A stretch of DNA of 64,000 nt from the NCBI RefSeq assembly GCF_010093305.1, contig NZ_PDWS01000003.1:96001-160000 (forward strand), in the 5' to 3' direction. The stretch comes from Pseudoxanthomonas sacheonensis (lineage in GTDB: Bacteria; Pseudomonadota; Gammaproteobacteria; Xanthomonadales; Xanthomonadaceae). The notes beneath the pieces are model-generated. The model searched no databases. It had not been told where the DNA came from and was given only the letters and a program-made list of their open reading frames with translations. The position numbers and the translations under genes are program-made. Positions 16,965-28,069 of this stretch are shown piece after piece. How positions within the stretch are numbered: the first letter of the stretch is position 1; every line of letters starts with the position of its first letter.

Positions 16965-17792
16965 ATGACCGACAGACTCGAGGCCCTACTGGCCCACTTC
17001 CCGGTGCGGGCATCCATCCTGCACGCCGGCGCCCTGTGCGGCATCCACGAACTGCCGCCGCGCGGAACCCTGGGCCAGTTGCACCTGGTCCGGCGCGGCA
17101 CCGTGGTCGTGCACCATGCCGCCGGCAAGCCGATCATCCTCACCGAGCCCAGCCTGCTGCTGTATCCGCGGCCCTGCGCCCACCGCTTCGTGATCGACGA
17201 CCCCGAGGGCGCCGAGTTGGCTTGCGCCGACCTCGGTTTCGACGGCGCGGCCGAACACCCGCTGGTGGCTGCATTACCCGACTTCGTCTGCCTGCCGCTG
17301 GACCAACTGGGCGGTGCGCGCCCATTGCTTGACCTGCTATTCGAAGAGGCGTTCGACCAGCGCTGCGGCCGTGGCGAGGTGCTGGCGCGATTGTTCGAGC
17401 TGGTGCTGATCCAGGTGTTGCGGCATCAGATGGAAGGACAGCGGGGCCAGGCGGGATTGATGTCGGGGCTCGCGCATCCGCGCCTGCGCCGCGCGATCAC
17501 CGCGATGCACGAACGGCCGCGGGAAGACTGGACGCTGGAGACACTAGCCGCGACGGCCGGCATGTCGCGCAGCTCGTTCGCGCAGACGTTCCGCAGCACC
17601 GTGGGCAGCACGCCCGGTGAGTATCTGCAGCGGTGGCGGATCTTGCTGGTGCAGAAGGGGCTGCGCAGCGGCAAACCCTTGAAGCTGCTGGTGGATGAAG
17701 TGGGCTACGCGAGTGAGTCGGCCTTGTCACGGGCGTTCAAGGCACAAGCGGGAGTTTCGCCGAGGGAGTGGCGGGGACGGGCTTTTCCCTAG
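16965..17792 (+). CDS. AraC-family transcriptional regulator (Cupin_6 + HTH_18)
   Basis: From ATG 16965 the protein has 275 residues (an upstream TTG at 16947 is in frame but weaker). The N-terminal cupin sensor contains SILHAGALCGIHELPPRG. The C-terminal AraC domain has LAATAGMSRSSFAQTF and VGYASESALSRAFKAQ, ending SPREWRGRA. It resembles the regulator at 4035-4952 domain for domain. It diverges from the secreted hydrolase, which is its likely target. Confidence 0.9.
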   Translation: MTDRLEALLAHFPVRASILHAGALCGIHELPPRGTLGQLHLVRRGTVVVHHAAGKPIILTEPSLLLYPRPCAHRFVIDDPEGAELACADLGFDGAAEHPLVAALPDFVCLPLDQLGGARPLLDLLFEEAFDQRCGRGEVLARLFELVLIQVLRHQMEGQRGQAGLMSGLAHPRLRRAITAMHERPREDWTLETLAATAGMSRSSFAQTFRSTVGSTPGEYLQRWRILLVQKGLRSGKPLKLLVDEVGYASESALSRAFKAQAGVSPREWRGRAFP

Positions 17793-17807
17793 ATCGGCCA
17801 AAAGCGA

Positions 17808-18008
17808 TCACCCGCTGCGGAAGAACATAATGAGTTCGTAGGTCGTCCTTGCCGATTGCTCTGCCATGAAGAATTGACCGCTATTCTCAATTTTGGCGAA
17901 CTGAACATTCTTTGCTTTTGATGGCAGCGATGCTCGCAGCCACTCATAGCCAACTGATCCCAAGCCAAGCACTGGCATCTCGAGTATCGGATATTTTTCT
18001 CGCATCAA
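17808..18008 (-). CDS. Possible small hypothetical protein or gene remnant
   Basis: A 66-residue open frame beginning MREKYPILEMPVLG (ATG after a TTG) and ending YELIMFFRSG. No family is recognised. It sits in the AT-rich gap, and its codon use (AAA, TAT, TTT, AAT) differs from neighbours, which would fit acquired DNA or a decayed gene. No good ribosome-binding site is seen. It could equally be non-coding. Confidence 0.3.
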   Translation of the reverse strand: MMREKYPILEMPVLGLGSVGYEWLRASLPSKAKNVQFAKIENSGQFFMAEQSARTTYELIMFFRSG

Positions 18009-18093
18009 TAACGTCTTGCGAGAATGTTTGGTACCAGGGGGAAACGGGGTCAGGTTTACTCTTCAAGGTTATGCCGAAAGAGATGTCAGCTTT

Positions 18094-18119
18094 ACTAGGC
18101 GGCCAACTTATGCTTTCTC
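18094..18119 (-). repeat. Inverted copy of the CATAAGTTGGCC repeat
   Basis: On the minus strand this reads GTGGGAGAAAGCATAAGTTGG followed by CCGCCT. It shares GTGGGA and CATAAGTTGGCCGCC with the copy at 15784, and AGAAAGCATAAGTTGGCC with the copy at 15812. Confidence 0.6.
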
Positions 18120-18149
18120 CCACAACAGCAATCCATCGCCCAGTCCGCT

Positions 18150-18225
18150 TGGTGGGCCCACCAGGACTCGAACCTGGAACCAAAGGATTATGAGTCCTCT
18201 GCTCTAACCATTGAGCTATGGGCCC
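18150..18225 (-). tRNA. ileX: tRNA-Ile2 (CAU anticodon, lysidine type)
   Basis: A full 76-base cloverleaf with encoded CCA (18150-18152). Acceptor arms are GGGCCC at 18225-18220 and 18159-18154. The D arm is AGCTCAATGGTTAGAGC, the anticodon loop is CTCATAA with CAT at 18192-18190, and the T arm is TTCGAGTCC. The anticodon-stem/variable region (GACTCATAATCC then TTTGGTTC) resembles E. coli tRNA-Ile2 more than elongator tRNA-Met, so TilS would convert C34 to lysidine. Elongator tRNA-Met is the alternative. Confidence 0.85.
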
Positions 18226-18315
18226 GTCGCAGGGCGCAATTGTAACTGGCCGGTTCATGGCCATGCACATCTCGCCGGTTCGTGGCGATGATCGATCGAC
18301 GGGTCTGGCGCGGCG

Positions 18316-20226
18316 CTATGCCGCCTTCCGTAGCGCGGATTGCAGGCGCAGCTGCGTGGCGCGCTTGAGAATGGGGGGCGGGTCGGTCTCTTCCGGGATG
18401 CTGAGCAGCTTCCTTCTGCGCAGCCATTGCCCGGGCGCGCGCGCCGAAGTCAGCGCCACCAGCGGAACGGCCAGCACCAGTCCCAAGGTCACCGGCGCCA
18501 TCCAGGCCGCCAGCGAAGGCGATGCGAACAACGCCAGCGCACCCATCAGCAACCCGAACAGACTCAGGCCGCCATAACTCTTCAACAGTCCGGACAAAGG
18601 CAGACTGCCATCGTCGCGGCGCTGCGATTCCCAGCCCGAATCCTTGCCCGCCAGCACTTCGGCCACGCCGCGCGACTGCACGTACATCACGATGGGAGCC
18701 ATCAGCGCCGCAAGTACGCTTTCGATCAACACGCTCAGCAACGCGCGCAGCGCGCCGCCGCAGCCGCGGCGTTCCGCAGGATTCACCAGCATGGCCAGAT
18801 AGCCCAGGATCTTGGGAGCGAACAGCGCGGCCATGCTGGCCGCGAACAACCAGACGATGCGCTCCGGATCCAGCGATCTCCAGTACGCCGCCGGGGAAAG
18901 CGCGGCACGCAGGCCGCCCTCCGAGGCCAAGCCGATATGCTCGAACGGGATCGCGATGCCGACCAGCAGCAGCATCGCCCACATGGGTGCGGTGAAGTAG
19001 TGGCCGATGCCGATCATGAAATGCCAGCGGCTCACCCAATGCAGGCCACGCGTCGGCAACACGGCGGCATGCTGCAGGTTGCCCTGGCACCAGCGGCGGT
19101 CGCGCACCAGCAGATCGGTGAGCGAAGGCGGCCCTTCTTCGTAGCTGCCATGCAACGCGGGAACCATGTGCAAGGCCCAGCCGCCGCGACGGATCAGCGC
19201 CGCTTCGACGAAATCGTGGCTCAACACATGGCCACCGAAGGGCTTGCTGCCGGGCAGTTGCGGCAAGCCCGCCTGTTCGGCGAAGGCCCGGGTGCGGATG
19301 ATGGCGTTGTGGCCCCAGTAGTTGCTCTCGGCGCCATGCCACCAGGCCACGCCGTGGGCGATGATCGGACCGTACACGCGTCCGGAAAACTGCTGCATGC
19401 GCGCGAACAGGCTGGTGCCGTTGACGATGGCCGGCAGCGACTGGATCAGGCCGACGTCCGCGTTCTCATCGATGGCTGCGGCCAGCCTGACGATGGTGTC
19501 GCCGGTCATCAGGCTGTCGGCGTCCAGGATCAGCATGTACGGATAAGCGCCGCCGAAACGCCGCAACCATTCGGCGATGTTGCCGGCCTTGCGTTCGATG
19601 TTGTCGGTGCGGCGGCGGTAGTAGAGATTCGCCGGGTCGCCGAGGCGCGCAAGCAGCGCATGGTATTCGGCGGCTTCCGCTTCGGCGGTTTCGGCGCGGG
19701 TGGTGTCGCTGAGGATGAAGAAATCGAAACGCTCCCCCTGTCCGGTATCGCGCACCGACTCGTAGATGGCCTGCAAGCCCGCCATCAACCGGTGCGGATC
19801 CTCGTTGTATGCCGGCATCAGCAACGCCGTGCGTGCCGAGGGCGGCAGCGAAGGCAAAGGCGCATCGGGATCTATTCCCAACGACCTGCCTCCCTTGCGC
19901 GACAGCACCAGCACGAACCCTGCCAGCGCGCCCAGGAACGATTGCGCGATCCAGGCGAACAACGCCGCGAACAAGGCAAGCAGCACGCCCTCCAGCACGC
20001 TCACGCCCTCTACGCGCAGCACCCGCCACATCTGGTAGGTCGCCAGGGCGGTGAGCGCGCCGGTGCCGCCCAGAATGTACGCGCGGCGCCAGAAAGCCCC
20101 GCGCGGCGCGCTGGGCAACGGACGCCCATCGAGCTTGCCGGTGCGCAGCGATTGCACCGGCATCTGCATCGGCGAAGGCGGCGGCAGCGATTCGCAGGCG
20201 ACAGGAACGGCCGGCGGCGCCTGCAT
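18316..20226 (-). CDS. opgH: Glucans biosynthesis glucosyltransferase H
   Basis: From ATG 20226 the protein has 636 residues, a membrane-bound family 2 glucosyltransferase. Visible motifs are LMPAYNEDP, the DxD site [29 protein letters not shown] and the [12 protein letters not shown] (Q/RxxRW) motif. Several transmembrane spans surround the catalytic domain ([14 protein letters not shown] region and the C-terminal [20 protein letters not shown]). It polymerises UDP-glucose into the beta-1,2 backbone of osmoregulated periplasmic glucans. It follows the opgD gene by 5 bases on the same strand, forming an operon. The length is shorter than E. coli OpgH (847 aa), as is usual for xanthomonads. 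Confidence 0.93.
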   Translation of the reverse strand: MQAPPAVPVACESLPPPSPMQMPVQSLRTGKLDGRPLPSAPRGAFWRRAYILGGTGALTALATYQMWRVLRVEGVSVLEGVLLALFAALFAWIAQSFLGALAGFVLVLSRKGGRSLGIDPDAPLPSLPPSARTALLMPAYNEDPHRLMAGLQAIYESVRDTGQGERFDFFILSDTTRAETAEAEAAEYHALLARLGDPANLYYRRRTDNIERKAGNIAEWLRRFGGAYPYMLILDADSLMTGDTIVRLAAAIDENADVGLIQSLPAIVNGTSLFARMQQFSGRVYGPIIAHGVAWWHGAESNYWGHNAIIRTRAFAEQAGLPQLPGSKPFGGHVLSHDFVEAALIRRGGWALHMVPALHGSYEEGPPSLTDLLVRDRRWCQGNLQHAAVLPTRGLHWVSRWHFMIGIGHYFTAPMWAMLLLVGIAIPFEHIGLASEGGLRAALSPAAYWRSLDPERIVWLFAASMAALFAPKILGYLAMLVNPAERRGCGGALRALLSVLIESVLAALMAPIVMYVQSRGVAEVLAGKDSGWESQRRDDGSLPLSGLLKSYGGLSLFGLLMGALALFASPSLAAWMAPVTLGLVLAVPLVALTSARAPGQWLRRRKLLSIPEETDPPPILKRATQLRLQSALRKAA

Positions 20227-20231
20227 CAGGT

Positions 20232-21764
20232 TTACGCCGTCCAACGGTAAAGCCACGTTTCCGAAACCGGTTGCGTGCCTTTCAACAGGCGCGCATGCAG
20301 TTCCGCCGCTTGCGCGCCAGCCGGATCGAGTTCGAATCCGATTCGCCAACCTCCCGTCGCCGGTACCGGATGGGCGACGGCGTTGAGCACCTTGCCGGCG
20401 CCGGACCAGACGTCGGGCTTGAGGTCCTTGTCGCCGAGTCCGGCCAGGGCATCGCCTTTGAAATCGATGATCACCAGTCGCCGGCCCGGTTGCGCGGCGG
20501 CGCCGATCATGGTCTTGGCGACGATGGCCAGTTCGGGCTTCCACTGATGGTCGCTGCACCAGTGCAGGCGATAGTCGAAGCGGTGCTCGCGCCCTGCGGC
20601 CAGCGGCGCGGCCGGACGCCAGAACGCGACGATGTTGTCGTGGTATTCGTCGCCGGTGGGAATCTCGACCAGGTGCACCGCGCCCTTGCCCCAGTCGCCG
20701 ACCGGTTCCACCCACAGGCTGGGACGCTTTTCGTAGTGCGCTTCGCTGTCGGCGAAGGCGGCGAAGTCGCGCTGGCGCTGCATCAGACCGAAGCCGCGCG
20801 GCGTGGTGTCCTGGAAGCCGCTGTCCTGCACGGTGGCCGGATTGTGCAGCGGCCGCCAGATCTGTTCGTCCGCACCGGTCAGCAAGGCCAATCCCTCCGA
20901 GTCGTGCACCGCCGGACGGTAGTCGTCCACGCCTACCCGGTCGCTGGCGCCGAATTCGTACATGCTGGTCAACGGGGCGATGCCCGCATGGGTCAGTTCC
21001 ACGCGCGGATACAGCCGCGCCTGTACGTCGAACACGGTTTCGTCCCCGGGTTTGATCGCGAAACGGAACGCGCCCGACACGCTGGGGCTGTCCATCAACG
21101 CATGCACGACGATGGCGGTAGCGCCGGGCGCTGGGGTTTCTATCCAGAATGCGCGGAACACCGGAAATTCCTCGCCCACCGGCTGCACCGTGTTCAAGGC
21201 CAGGCCACGCGCCGACAATCCGTAGGACTGGCCCTTGGCTACCGCACGGAAATAGCTGGCGCCGAGGAAAGCGCAGATTTCATCGAAATAGTCCGGGCGA
21301 TTGATCGTTCCGTGCAGGCGCATTCCCGCGAATCCCAGGTCGGCTCCGCCGCGGCCGCGCACCGCCGCGGCGCGGAAAGTGAAAAGGTCGGGGGAATAGT
21401 CCACCTGCCTCGCCCGTCCGGCGGCGACGGTGAAGACCTGCACCCGGTCCTTGAACAGAAAACCGCGATGGAAGAACTGCGCCTGAAAAGGCAGTCCCTG
21501 CTTGCGCCACAACGCATGCGCCGGATTGAAGCGGATATCCCGGTATTCGTCGTAGCCCATGTCCTGCAGCCATTTGGGCAGATCGGCGGGCGGTTTGCGG
21601 AAAGGCTCGGCGGCCAGCCGCCGCGCCATGGCCGGCACGCTGTCGTTGTCGAATGCGGTGCCGCTGTCTGCGGCCAATGCCGCTGGCGGCGACAGCAAGC
21701 CGCTAGCGGCCAGTGTCGCCAGGGGCAACGACAGGCCGCCCAGGATCAATTCTCGTCTGCGCAC
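20232..21764 (-). CDS. opgD: Periplasmic glucan biosynthesis protein D (OpgD/OpgG family)
   Basis: This 510-residue protein has a short Tat-type signal ([15 protein letters not shown], cleavage near ALAADS), which points to OpgD rather than Sec-exported OpgG. Family motifs include [17 protein letters not shown] at about residues 72-88, [25 protein letters not shown] and [20 protein letters not shown]. OpgD/OpgG act on the glucan in the periplasm, trimming or branching it. It is the promoter-proximal gene of a two-gene operon with opgH. The 225 bases upstream hold its promoter and the rpoD terminator. Confidence 0.92.
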   Translation of the reverse strand: MRRRELILGGLSLPLATLAASGLLSPPAALAADSGTAFDNDSVPAMARRLAAEPFRKPPADLPKWLQDMGYDEYRDIRFNPAHALWRKQGLPFQAQFFHRGFLFKDRVQVFTVAAGRARQVDYSPDLFTFRAAAVRGRGGADLGFAGMRLHGTINRPDYFDEICAFLGASYFRAVAKGQSYGLSARGLALNTVQPVGEEFPVFRAFWIETPAPGATAIVVHALMDSPSVSGAFRFAIKPGDETVFDVQARLYPRVELTHAGIAPLTSMYEFGASDRVGVDDYRPAVHDSEGLALLTGADEQIWRPLHNPATVQDSGFQDTTPRGFGLMQRQRDFAAFADSEAHYEKRPSLWVEPVGDWGKGAVHLVEIPTGDEYHDNIVAFWRPAAPLAAGREHRFDYRLHWCSDHQWKPELAIVAKTMIGAAAQPGRRLVIIDFKGDALAGLGDKDLKPDVWSGAGKVLNAVAHPVPATGGWRIGFELDPAGAQAAELHARLLKGTQPVSETWLYRWTA

Positions 21765-21902
21765 CGTTATTCCTCGCGAGGCTGGGCTGGGGGAAGCGGC
21801 CGCATTGTAGGCAAGACCGCGTTAGCGCCAAGACACGACCGGCAGGCCGATGCCGGACCTGCCATGAGGGTCACGGTCATGGCGGACCACGGCCACAAAC
21901 AA

Positions 21903-21928
21903 GGAAGCCCCGCACTGGCGGGGCTTCC
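21903..21928 (-). terminator. Rho-independent terminator of rpoD
   Basis: A perfect 11-bp stem pairs 21903-21913 (GGAAGCCCCGC) with 21918-21928 around ACTG. On the minus strand it is followed by TTGTTTGTGG. It lies 62 bases past the rpoD stop. Confidence 0.8.
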
Positions 21929-21989
21929 GGTTTCGCATCGTGGCTTCCGTTGCCGAAGCGCCGGCAGCCGTCCGTCTACTCGATGCCGC

Positions 21990-23837
<1,848 letters not shown>

Positions 23838-23968
23838 CAGTGCTTGCGCCACCGGCAATAGGAGATTGGGGAACCCAGCATTATACCGCGCCGCCGGGGA
23901 TTTGGCCTTACCTGGGTGATGAACGCGCTGGGGCGCGGCCTCCGGCCCGGGGCTCCCACCGCCCGTTT

Positions 23969-24409
23969 TCAGGGCCTCAGCAGAAAGGTCACGGGACCGT
24001 CGTTGGTCAGGCTGACGATCATATGGGCGCCGAAACGGCCGGTTTCCACCCCTGGGATGTGTTTTTGCCGACAAATTTCCACCAGACGGTTGTAGCCGCG
24101 TTCAGCCTCCTCCGGCGGGGCGGCCGTAGTGAAGCTGGGACGCATGCCCGAGCGGGTATCGGCGGCCAGGGTGAACTGGCTGACCAGCAGCAGGCCGCCC
24201 CCGGTATCGGCCAGGGACCGGTTCATCTTGCCCTCCGCGTCGGCGAAAATCCGGTACCCCAGCAGGCGCTCGGCCATGCGGACGAAGTGCGCCTCGGTGT
24301 CGCCGGGTTCCACGGCCACCAGGGCCAGCAGGCCCGGGCCGATCGCCCCTGTGGTCCGGCCTTCGACGGTGACGCTGGCCTGGGTGACGCGCTGGATGAG
24401 TGAAAGCAT
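23969..24409 (-). CDS. dtd: D-aminoacyl-tRNA deacylase
   Basis: This 146-residue protein is the normal length for the family. It starts [17 protein letters not shown] and carries the catalytic segment [20 protein letters not shown] and the C-terminal Gly-Pro containing motif [14 protein letters not shown] removes D-amino acids (such as D-Tyr) mischarged onto tRNA. It lies alone, 131 bases from rpoD on the same strand. Confidence 0.96.
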   Translation of the reverse strand: MLSLIQRVTQASVTVEGRTTGAIGPGLLALVAVEPGDTEAHFVRMAERLLGYRIFADAEGKMNRSLADTGGGLLLVSQFTLAADTRSGMRPSFTTAAPPEEAERGYNRLVEICRQKHIPGVETGRFGAHMIVSLTNDGPVTFLLRP

Positions 24410-24562
24410 AGGACGTGGGTGCTGTTGGGTGCCGGAAGTCGCGGAAGCGGAAGCGTACCGCCTCGAGCCCGAACCTGGCCTGGTTGTGTGAGCATACGGA
24501 GCCGCTTACCCTCGCCACCATGCATGGCATGCGCCGGCTGCAGCATCAAGGAAGAATCGAGA

Positions 24563-25063
24563 ATGAAATGGGACATCTTCACTGCCATAGAACAACTGAT
24601 CATCCTGTTGACCATCGCCGGTCAAATCTGGATCGCCTGCAAAGTGATACTGAATTCCGCGGGCGCTGAGCAATACGTCAGGATCATGTCCTACGCCACC
24701 GGCATTCTGGTGTTCCTGATCACCAAGGCATTGGGGCTGACTTTCGCCGATCTGCTGCTGTCCTCGCTGGACCAGCGGGATGTCTTCATGCTGATCCTGA
24801 TCGGGGCCATCGTCCCGTTCCTGGTGGGGGCGCTGGTGTCCGAAGTGACCATCATCGCAATCGGGATCGGCAGGCCCGTGCTGACCCGCTTCGTGCTGAT
24901 GCTGGGCGCGTTTACGGCCGCGCAGGCGGCCTATACCAACTTCATTGCCGTCACCACCCATCTGACGACCTTGGACAAGGCCTTCATCCCCAATCTCTGC
25001 TATGCCGTTTCCGTGGGCCTGTGGCTGACCTTCCGTTACCGCGAGCAGGCGACGGGATACTAG
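24563..25063 (+). CDS. Four-helix inner-membrane protein, unknown function
   Basis: From ATG 24563 the protein has 166 residues. Four hydrophobic segments are visible (LIILLTIAGQIWIACKVIL; IMSYATGILVFLITKAL; VFMLILIGAIVPFLVGALVS; FVLMLGAFTAAQAAYTNF), with a charged FRYREQATGY tail. No family was recognised. It lies 44 bases before the lipid A acyltransferase on the same strand and could share its transcript. GGAAG 10 bases before the ATG supports the start. Confidence 0.7.
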   Translation: MKWDIFTAIEQLIILLTIAGQIWIACKVILNSAGAEQYVRIMSYATGILVFLITKALGLTFADLLLSSLDQRDVFMLILIGAIVPFLVGALVSEVTIIAIGIGRPVLTRFVLMLGAFTAAQAAYTNFIAVTTHLTTLDKAFIPNLCYAVSVGLWLTFRYREQATGY

Positions 25064-25107
25064 GGCCAACCGCACGGACGGCGGTGCCAACCCGATAGAC
25101 TTGGCGT

Positions 25108-26022
25108 ATGAAGCCCGAAACCCTGGCGGGTCTGCTCTACCGCGCCACCGCCCTGCTGACCTCCCTGCCCTGGCCCTGGCTGCGCAACTCGGCCGACCTG
25201 CTTGCCTGGGTCTGGCGGCGCCTGGATGCGCGCGAAAGCAAGGTCGCCCGCCGCAATCTGCAGCTCGCCTACCCCGAGCTGCTGCCTTCCCAGCGCGAGG
25301 AGCTGCATCGCCGGATCCTGCGCACGACCGCGCGCCAGGCCTTCGAAACCCTGCGCTTCTGGACCCGGCCGCCCGCCGAAAACCTGGCGCGGCTGCGCGA
25401 GCGCCAGGGCGAGCCTTCGTACGATGCGGCGCTGGCCTCGGGGAAAGGCCTGATCGTGGTGGCGCCGCATTTCGGCAACTGGGAGCTGCTGAACCAGTGG
25501 CTGTCCTCGCGCGGGCCGATCGCCATCGTCTACAACCCGCCGGATTCCAAGGTGGGCGATGCCTTCCTGCTGCGCGTGCGCGGCGCCGACAACATCCGCC
25601 AGGTCCGCGCCGAAGGGCCGGCGGTGCGGCAACTGTGGAAGACGCTGAAGGACGGAGGCGCGGTCGGCATCCTGCCCGACCAGCAGCCCAAGATGGGCGA
25701 CGGCGAATTCGCCCCGTTCTTCGGCATGCAGGCCCTGACCATGACCCTGGTCTCCCGGCTGGCCGAGCGTACCGGCGCCACCGTGCTGTTCGCCTGGTGC
25801 GAGCGCACCAGTGCCGACCTGGAGTTCGCCCTGCATGTGGAGCCGGCGCCGGACGGCATCGCGGACCCCGATCCGGTAGCCGCGGCGACTGCGCTCAATG
25901 CCATGATCGAGCGCATCGCGCGCCGCGATCCGGCACAGTACCAGTGGACCTACAAGCGCTATGGCGCGCGGCCGCCGGGAAGCGGCGAACCCAATCCCTA
26001 CAAGGTGCAAACCCCGGCATGA
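25108..26022 (+). CDS. Lipid A biosynthesis acyltransferase (LpxL/HtrB family)
   Basis: This 304-residue protein has the HX4E catalytic dyad of the family at His121...Glu126 (PHFGNWELLNQW). Further motifs are GILPDQQP and the C-terminal QYQWTYKRYGARP. It transfers a secondary acyl chain from acyl-ACP onto lipid A on the cytoplasmic face of the inner membrane. It is first in a tightly coupled set: the next gene starts within its stop codon (ATGA). Which chain (LpxL or LpxM type) cannot be told from sequence alone. Confidence 0.92.
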   Translation: MKPETLAGLLYRATALLTSLPWPWLRNSADLLAWVWRRLDARESKVARRNLQLAYPELLPSQREELHRRILRTTARQAFETLRFWTRPPAENLARLRERQGEPSYDAALASGKGLIVVAPHFGNWELLNQWLSSRGPIAIVYNPPDSKVGDAFLLRVRGADNIRQVRAEGPAVRQLWKTLKDGGAVGILPDQQPKMGDGEFAPFFGMQALTMTLVSRLAERTGATVLFAWCERTSADLEFALHVEPAPDGIADPDPVAAATALNAMIERIARRDPAQYQWTYKRYGARPPGSGEPNPYKVQTPA

Positions 26023-26561
26023 CCGATCTTCCCCGCACTCCTGCACCGCAGAACCCGCCAGAGGAAGCCATCGCGCCCACGGCCCCCTTGTTGGTCGATT
26101 GGCAGCACCTGCCGGCACGCGGCGCCAAGTTGGCTGCGTTCGGCGGAGCGCTCGGATCCGCGGTTCCGTTCGCGGTGGCGTCGGTTTTCCTGTCGCGACT
26201 CGCCGATTTCGGCACTCCGTGGCTGATCGCGCCCGTGGTCGGACTGCTGGGCGCGGCATTCGGCGCGTGGCTGGCGGTCAAACGCCACCGGCGCACGCTG
26301 TGGAAACTGGACGAGCAGGGTTTCGCCCTGCAGCGCGGACGCTGGTGGCAGACCGAGAGCCGCGTACCGATCTCGCGGGTGCAGCATCTGGATCTCAAGC
26401 GCGGCCCGCTGGAGCGCGCTTTCAAACTGGCCACGCTGGTGATCCACACTGCAGGAACGAAGATGGCGGCCGTGTCGGTCTCCGGATTGGACGGCGAGGA
26501 CGCAGAGCGCCTGCGCGACCGGCTGGCGCGCCAGCTGGACCATGACGACGACGCACTGTGA
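26019..26561 (+). CDS. Bacterial PH-domain membrane protein (YdbS-like)
   Basis: From ATG 26019 the protein has 180 residues. Two membrane segments near 35-85 (LAAFGGALGSAVPFAVASVF; IAPVVGLLGAAFGAWLAV) precede one bPH_2 domain with the signature ISRVQHLDLKRGPLERAFKL and VIHTAG. It is coupled on both sides: ATGA with the acyltransferase, TGATG with the next PH protein. YdbS/YdbT pairs are widespread in bacteria with no firmly established function. The fusion of this pair to a lipid A gene suggests an envelope role. Confidence 0.85.
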   Translation: MTDLPRTPAPQNPPEEAIAPTAPLLVDWQHLPARGAKLAAFGGALGSAVPFAVASVFLSRLADFGTPWLIAPVVGLLGAAFGAWLAVKRHRRTLWKLDEQGFALQRGRWWQTESRVPISRVQHLDLKRGPLERAFKLATLVIHTAGTKMAAVSVSGLDGEDAERLRDRLARQLDHDDDAL

Positions 26562-28069
26562 TGCAGACCGAAGCCATGGGCGAGGACAAACCCGAACGCC
26601 GACTGCACCCATGGTCGTGGCTGTTCGTGCTGGTGCAGCAGCTCAAGCAGTTCCTGGTGCCGCTGCTGGCCTTGCTGGTGTTCGGCGGTAGCGGCGGGCC
26701 CGGCGGTTTCTGGGCCGGCATCGGTCCGTTGGTCGCCGTGGGCGTATTGGTGGTGATCTCGGTGCTGCAGTACTTCACCTACCGCTACCGCATCGGCCGC
26801 GATGGATTGAGCATCCGCGACGGCTGGCTGCACCGCAGCCTGCGCGAGATCCCGTATTCGCGCATCCACAACGTGGTGCTGCACCAGACCGTGCTGCACC
26901 GCCTGTTCGGCGTGGCCGAGGTCAGGCTGGAATCGGCCGGCGGGCAGAAACCCGAGGCGCAGATGCGCGTGCTGCGGCTGGACGAAGCGCTGGCGCTGGA
27001 AAGCCTGATCAAGCATCGCGGCCAGGCGCCGGATGCCGATGCGCCCGCAGCGCAAGCCGACAGTCTGTTGTCGCTGCCGACTGCCGAAGTGATCCGCCTG
27101 GGCCTGGTTTCCAACCGCGGCATGATCGTGATGGCCGCGGCGTTCGGTGCGGCGTGGCAGGTGTTTCCCGACCAGGTGCTCGCCAATTATTTCGAACGCT
27201 TCGCGCGGCAACTGTTCGGTTACGCCAGTCACTTGCACTACGGCTGGATCACCACGGCCGCCGCTGCGGCTGCATTGATCTTGCTGGCGGCACTGTTGCT
27301 GCGTTTGCTCTCGGTGCTGTTGGCGCTGGTGCAGTACCACGGCTTTCGTCTCAGCGAAGAACAGCGCCGGCTCACGGTGGAGCGCGGCCTGCTGTCGAAA
27401 CTGCGCACCAGCGTGGCCCGCCGGCGCATCCAGGCCTGGACCCTGCACGAAGGATTCCTGCACCGGCTGTTGAAGCGCCGTAGCCTGCGGATCGACACCG
27501 CCGTGGCCGAGCAACAGGGCAATAACGACCAACGCGCGCTGAAGGAATTGGCCCCCATCGCCACGCCCGAAACCTGCGACGCACTGATCCAGCATCTGTT
27601 GCCGCAGGCGCATTGGCCGCGAGCGGAATGGACGCCGTTGCCGGTGGCCGCCTGGTGGCGGTTGTTCCTGCCCACCCTGGTTTTCGTCTGCCTCCTGGCG
27701 CTCGCGCTGGTTTGCTATGCGCAGACGGCCTGGGGGTTATTGCCGCTGCTCTGGTTGCCATGGAGCATTCATGCGGCGATCCAGCAGGCGCGCCGCGCCG
27801 GTTATGCGGTGGACGAGCGCCTGGTGGCCGTCCGCGGCGGCTGGTGGTCGCGCCACTGGCGCTTCGCGGAAATCGACAAGTTGCAGGCGCTGCGCCTGGT
27901 GCGTTCGCCGATGGACAGACGCATGGGCACTGCAAGCCTGTGGATGGACACCGCCGGCGCCAGCGGCCTTGCGCCGCCGTTGCGGATCCGTTTCCTGCCG
28001 GAAGCCGATGCGCGACTACTGTATCTGCAACTCAGCCAGGCGCTGGTCCGCCGCAGGCTGCGCTGGTAG
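26561..28069 (+). CDS. Multi-PH-domain membrane protein (YdbT-like)
   Basis: From ATG 26561 the protein has 502 residues, with three repeats of the membrane-pair plus bPH_2 module: first YSRIHNVVLHQTVLHRLFGV, second VARRRIQAWTLHEGFLHRL, third near WWSRHWRFAEIDKLQALRL. Hydrophobic pairs precede each. It forms the usual small/large PH pair with the preceding gene. Its 3' end overlaps the convergent glycosyltransferase gene by 54 bases, so transcription of the two could interfere. Confidence 0.87.
   Translation: MQTEAMGEDKPERRLHPWSWLFVLVQQLKQFLVPLLALLVFGGSGGPGGFWAGIGPLVAVGVLVVISVLQYFTYRYRIGRDGLSIRDGWLHRSLREIPYSRIHNVVLHQTVLHRLFGVAEVRLESAGGQKPEAQMRVLRLDEALALESLIKHRGQAPDADAPAAQADSLLSLPTAEVIRLGLVSNRGMIVMAAAFGAAWQVFPDQVLANYFERFARQLFGYASHLHYGWITTAAAAAALILLAALLLRLLSVLLALVQYHGFRLSEEQRRLTVERGLLSKLRTSVARRRIQAWTLHEGFLHRLLKRRSLRIDTAVAEQQGNNDQRALKELAPIATPETCDALIQHLLPQAHWPRAEWTPLPVAAWWRLFLPTLVFVCLLALALVCYAQTAWGLLPLLWLPWSIHAAIQQARRAGYAVDERLVAVRGGWWSRHWRFAEIDKLQALRLVRSPMDRRMGTASLWMDTAGASGLAPPLRIRFLPEADARLLYLQLSQALVRRRLRW

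Larger units (their letters stand above)
17793..18149. other. 357-base low-GC stretch between AraC gene and tRNA
   Basis: Base composition from 17815 to 18030 is clearly more AT-rich than the neighbouring genes. It holds one small open frame (17808-18008, listed separately) and the inverted CATAAGTTGGCC copy. No attachment-site duplicate of the tRNA 3' end was found. Confidence 0.45.

Noticed and set aside
4035..17792. The two AraC regulators as a recent duplication with their targets
   Set aside because: The regulators share architecture only; their targets are unrelated and sequence similarity is limited to domain motifs.
17793..18225. Possible genomic island inserted at the tRNA-Ile2 3' end
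   Set aside because: The gap is AT-rich, but no integrase and no second copy of the tRNA 3' end were found in the window.
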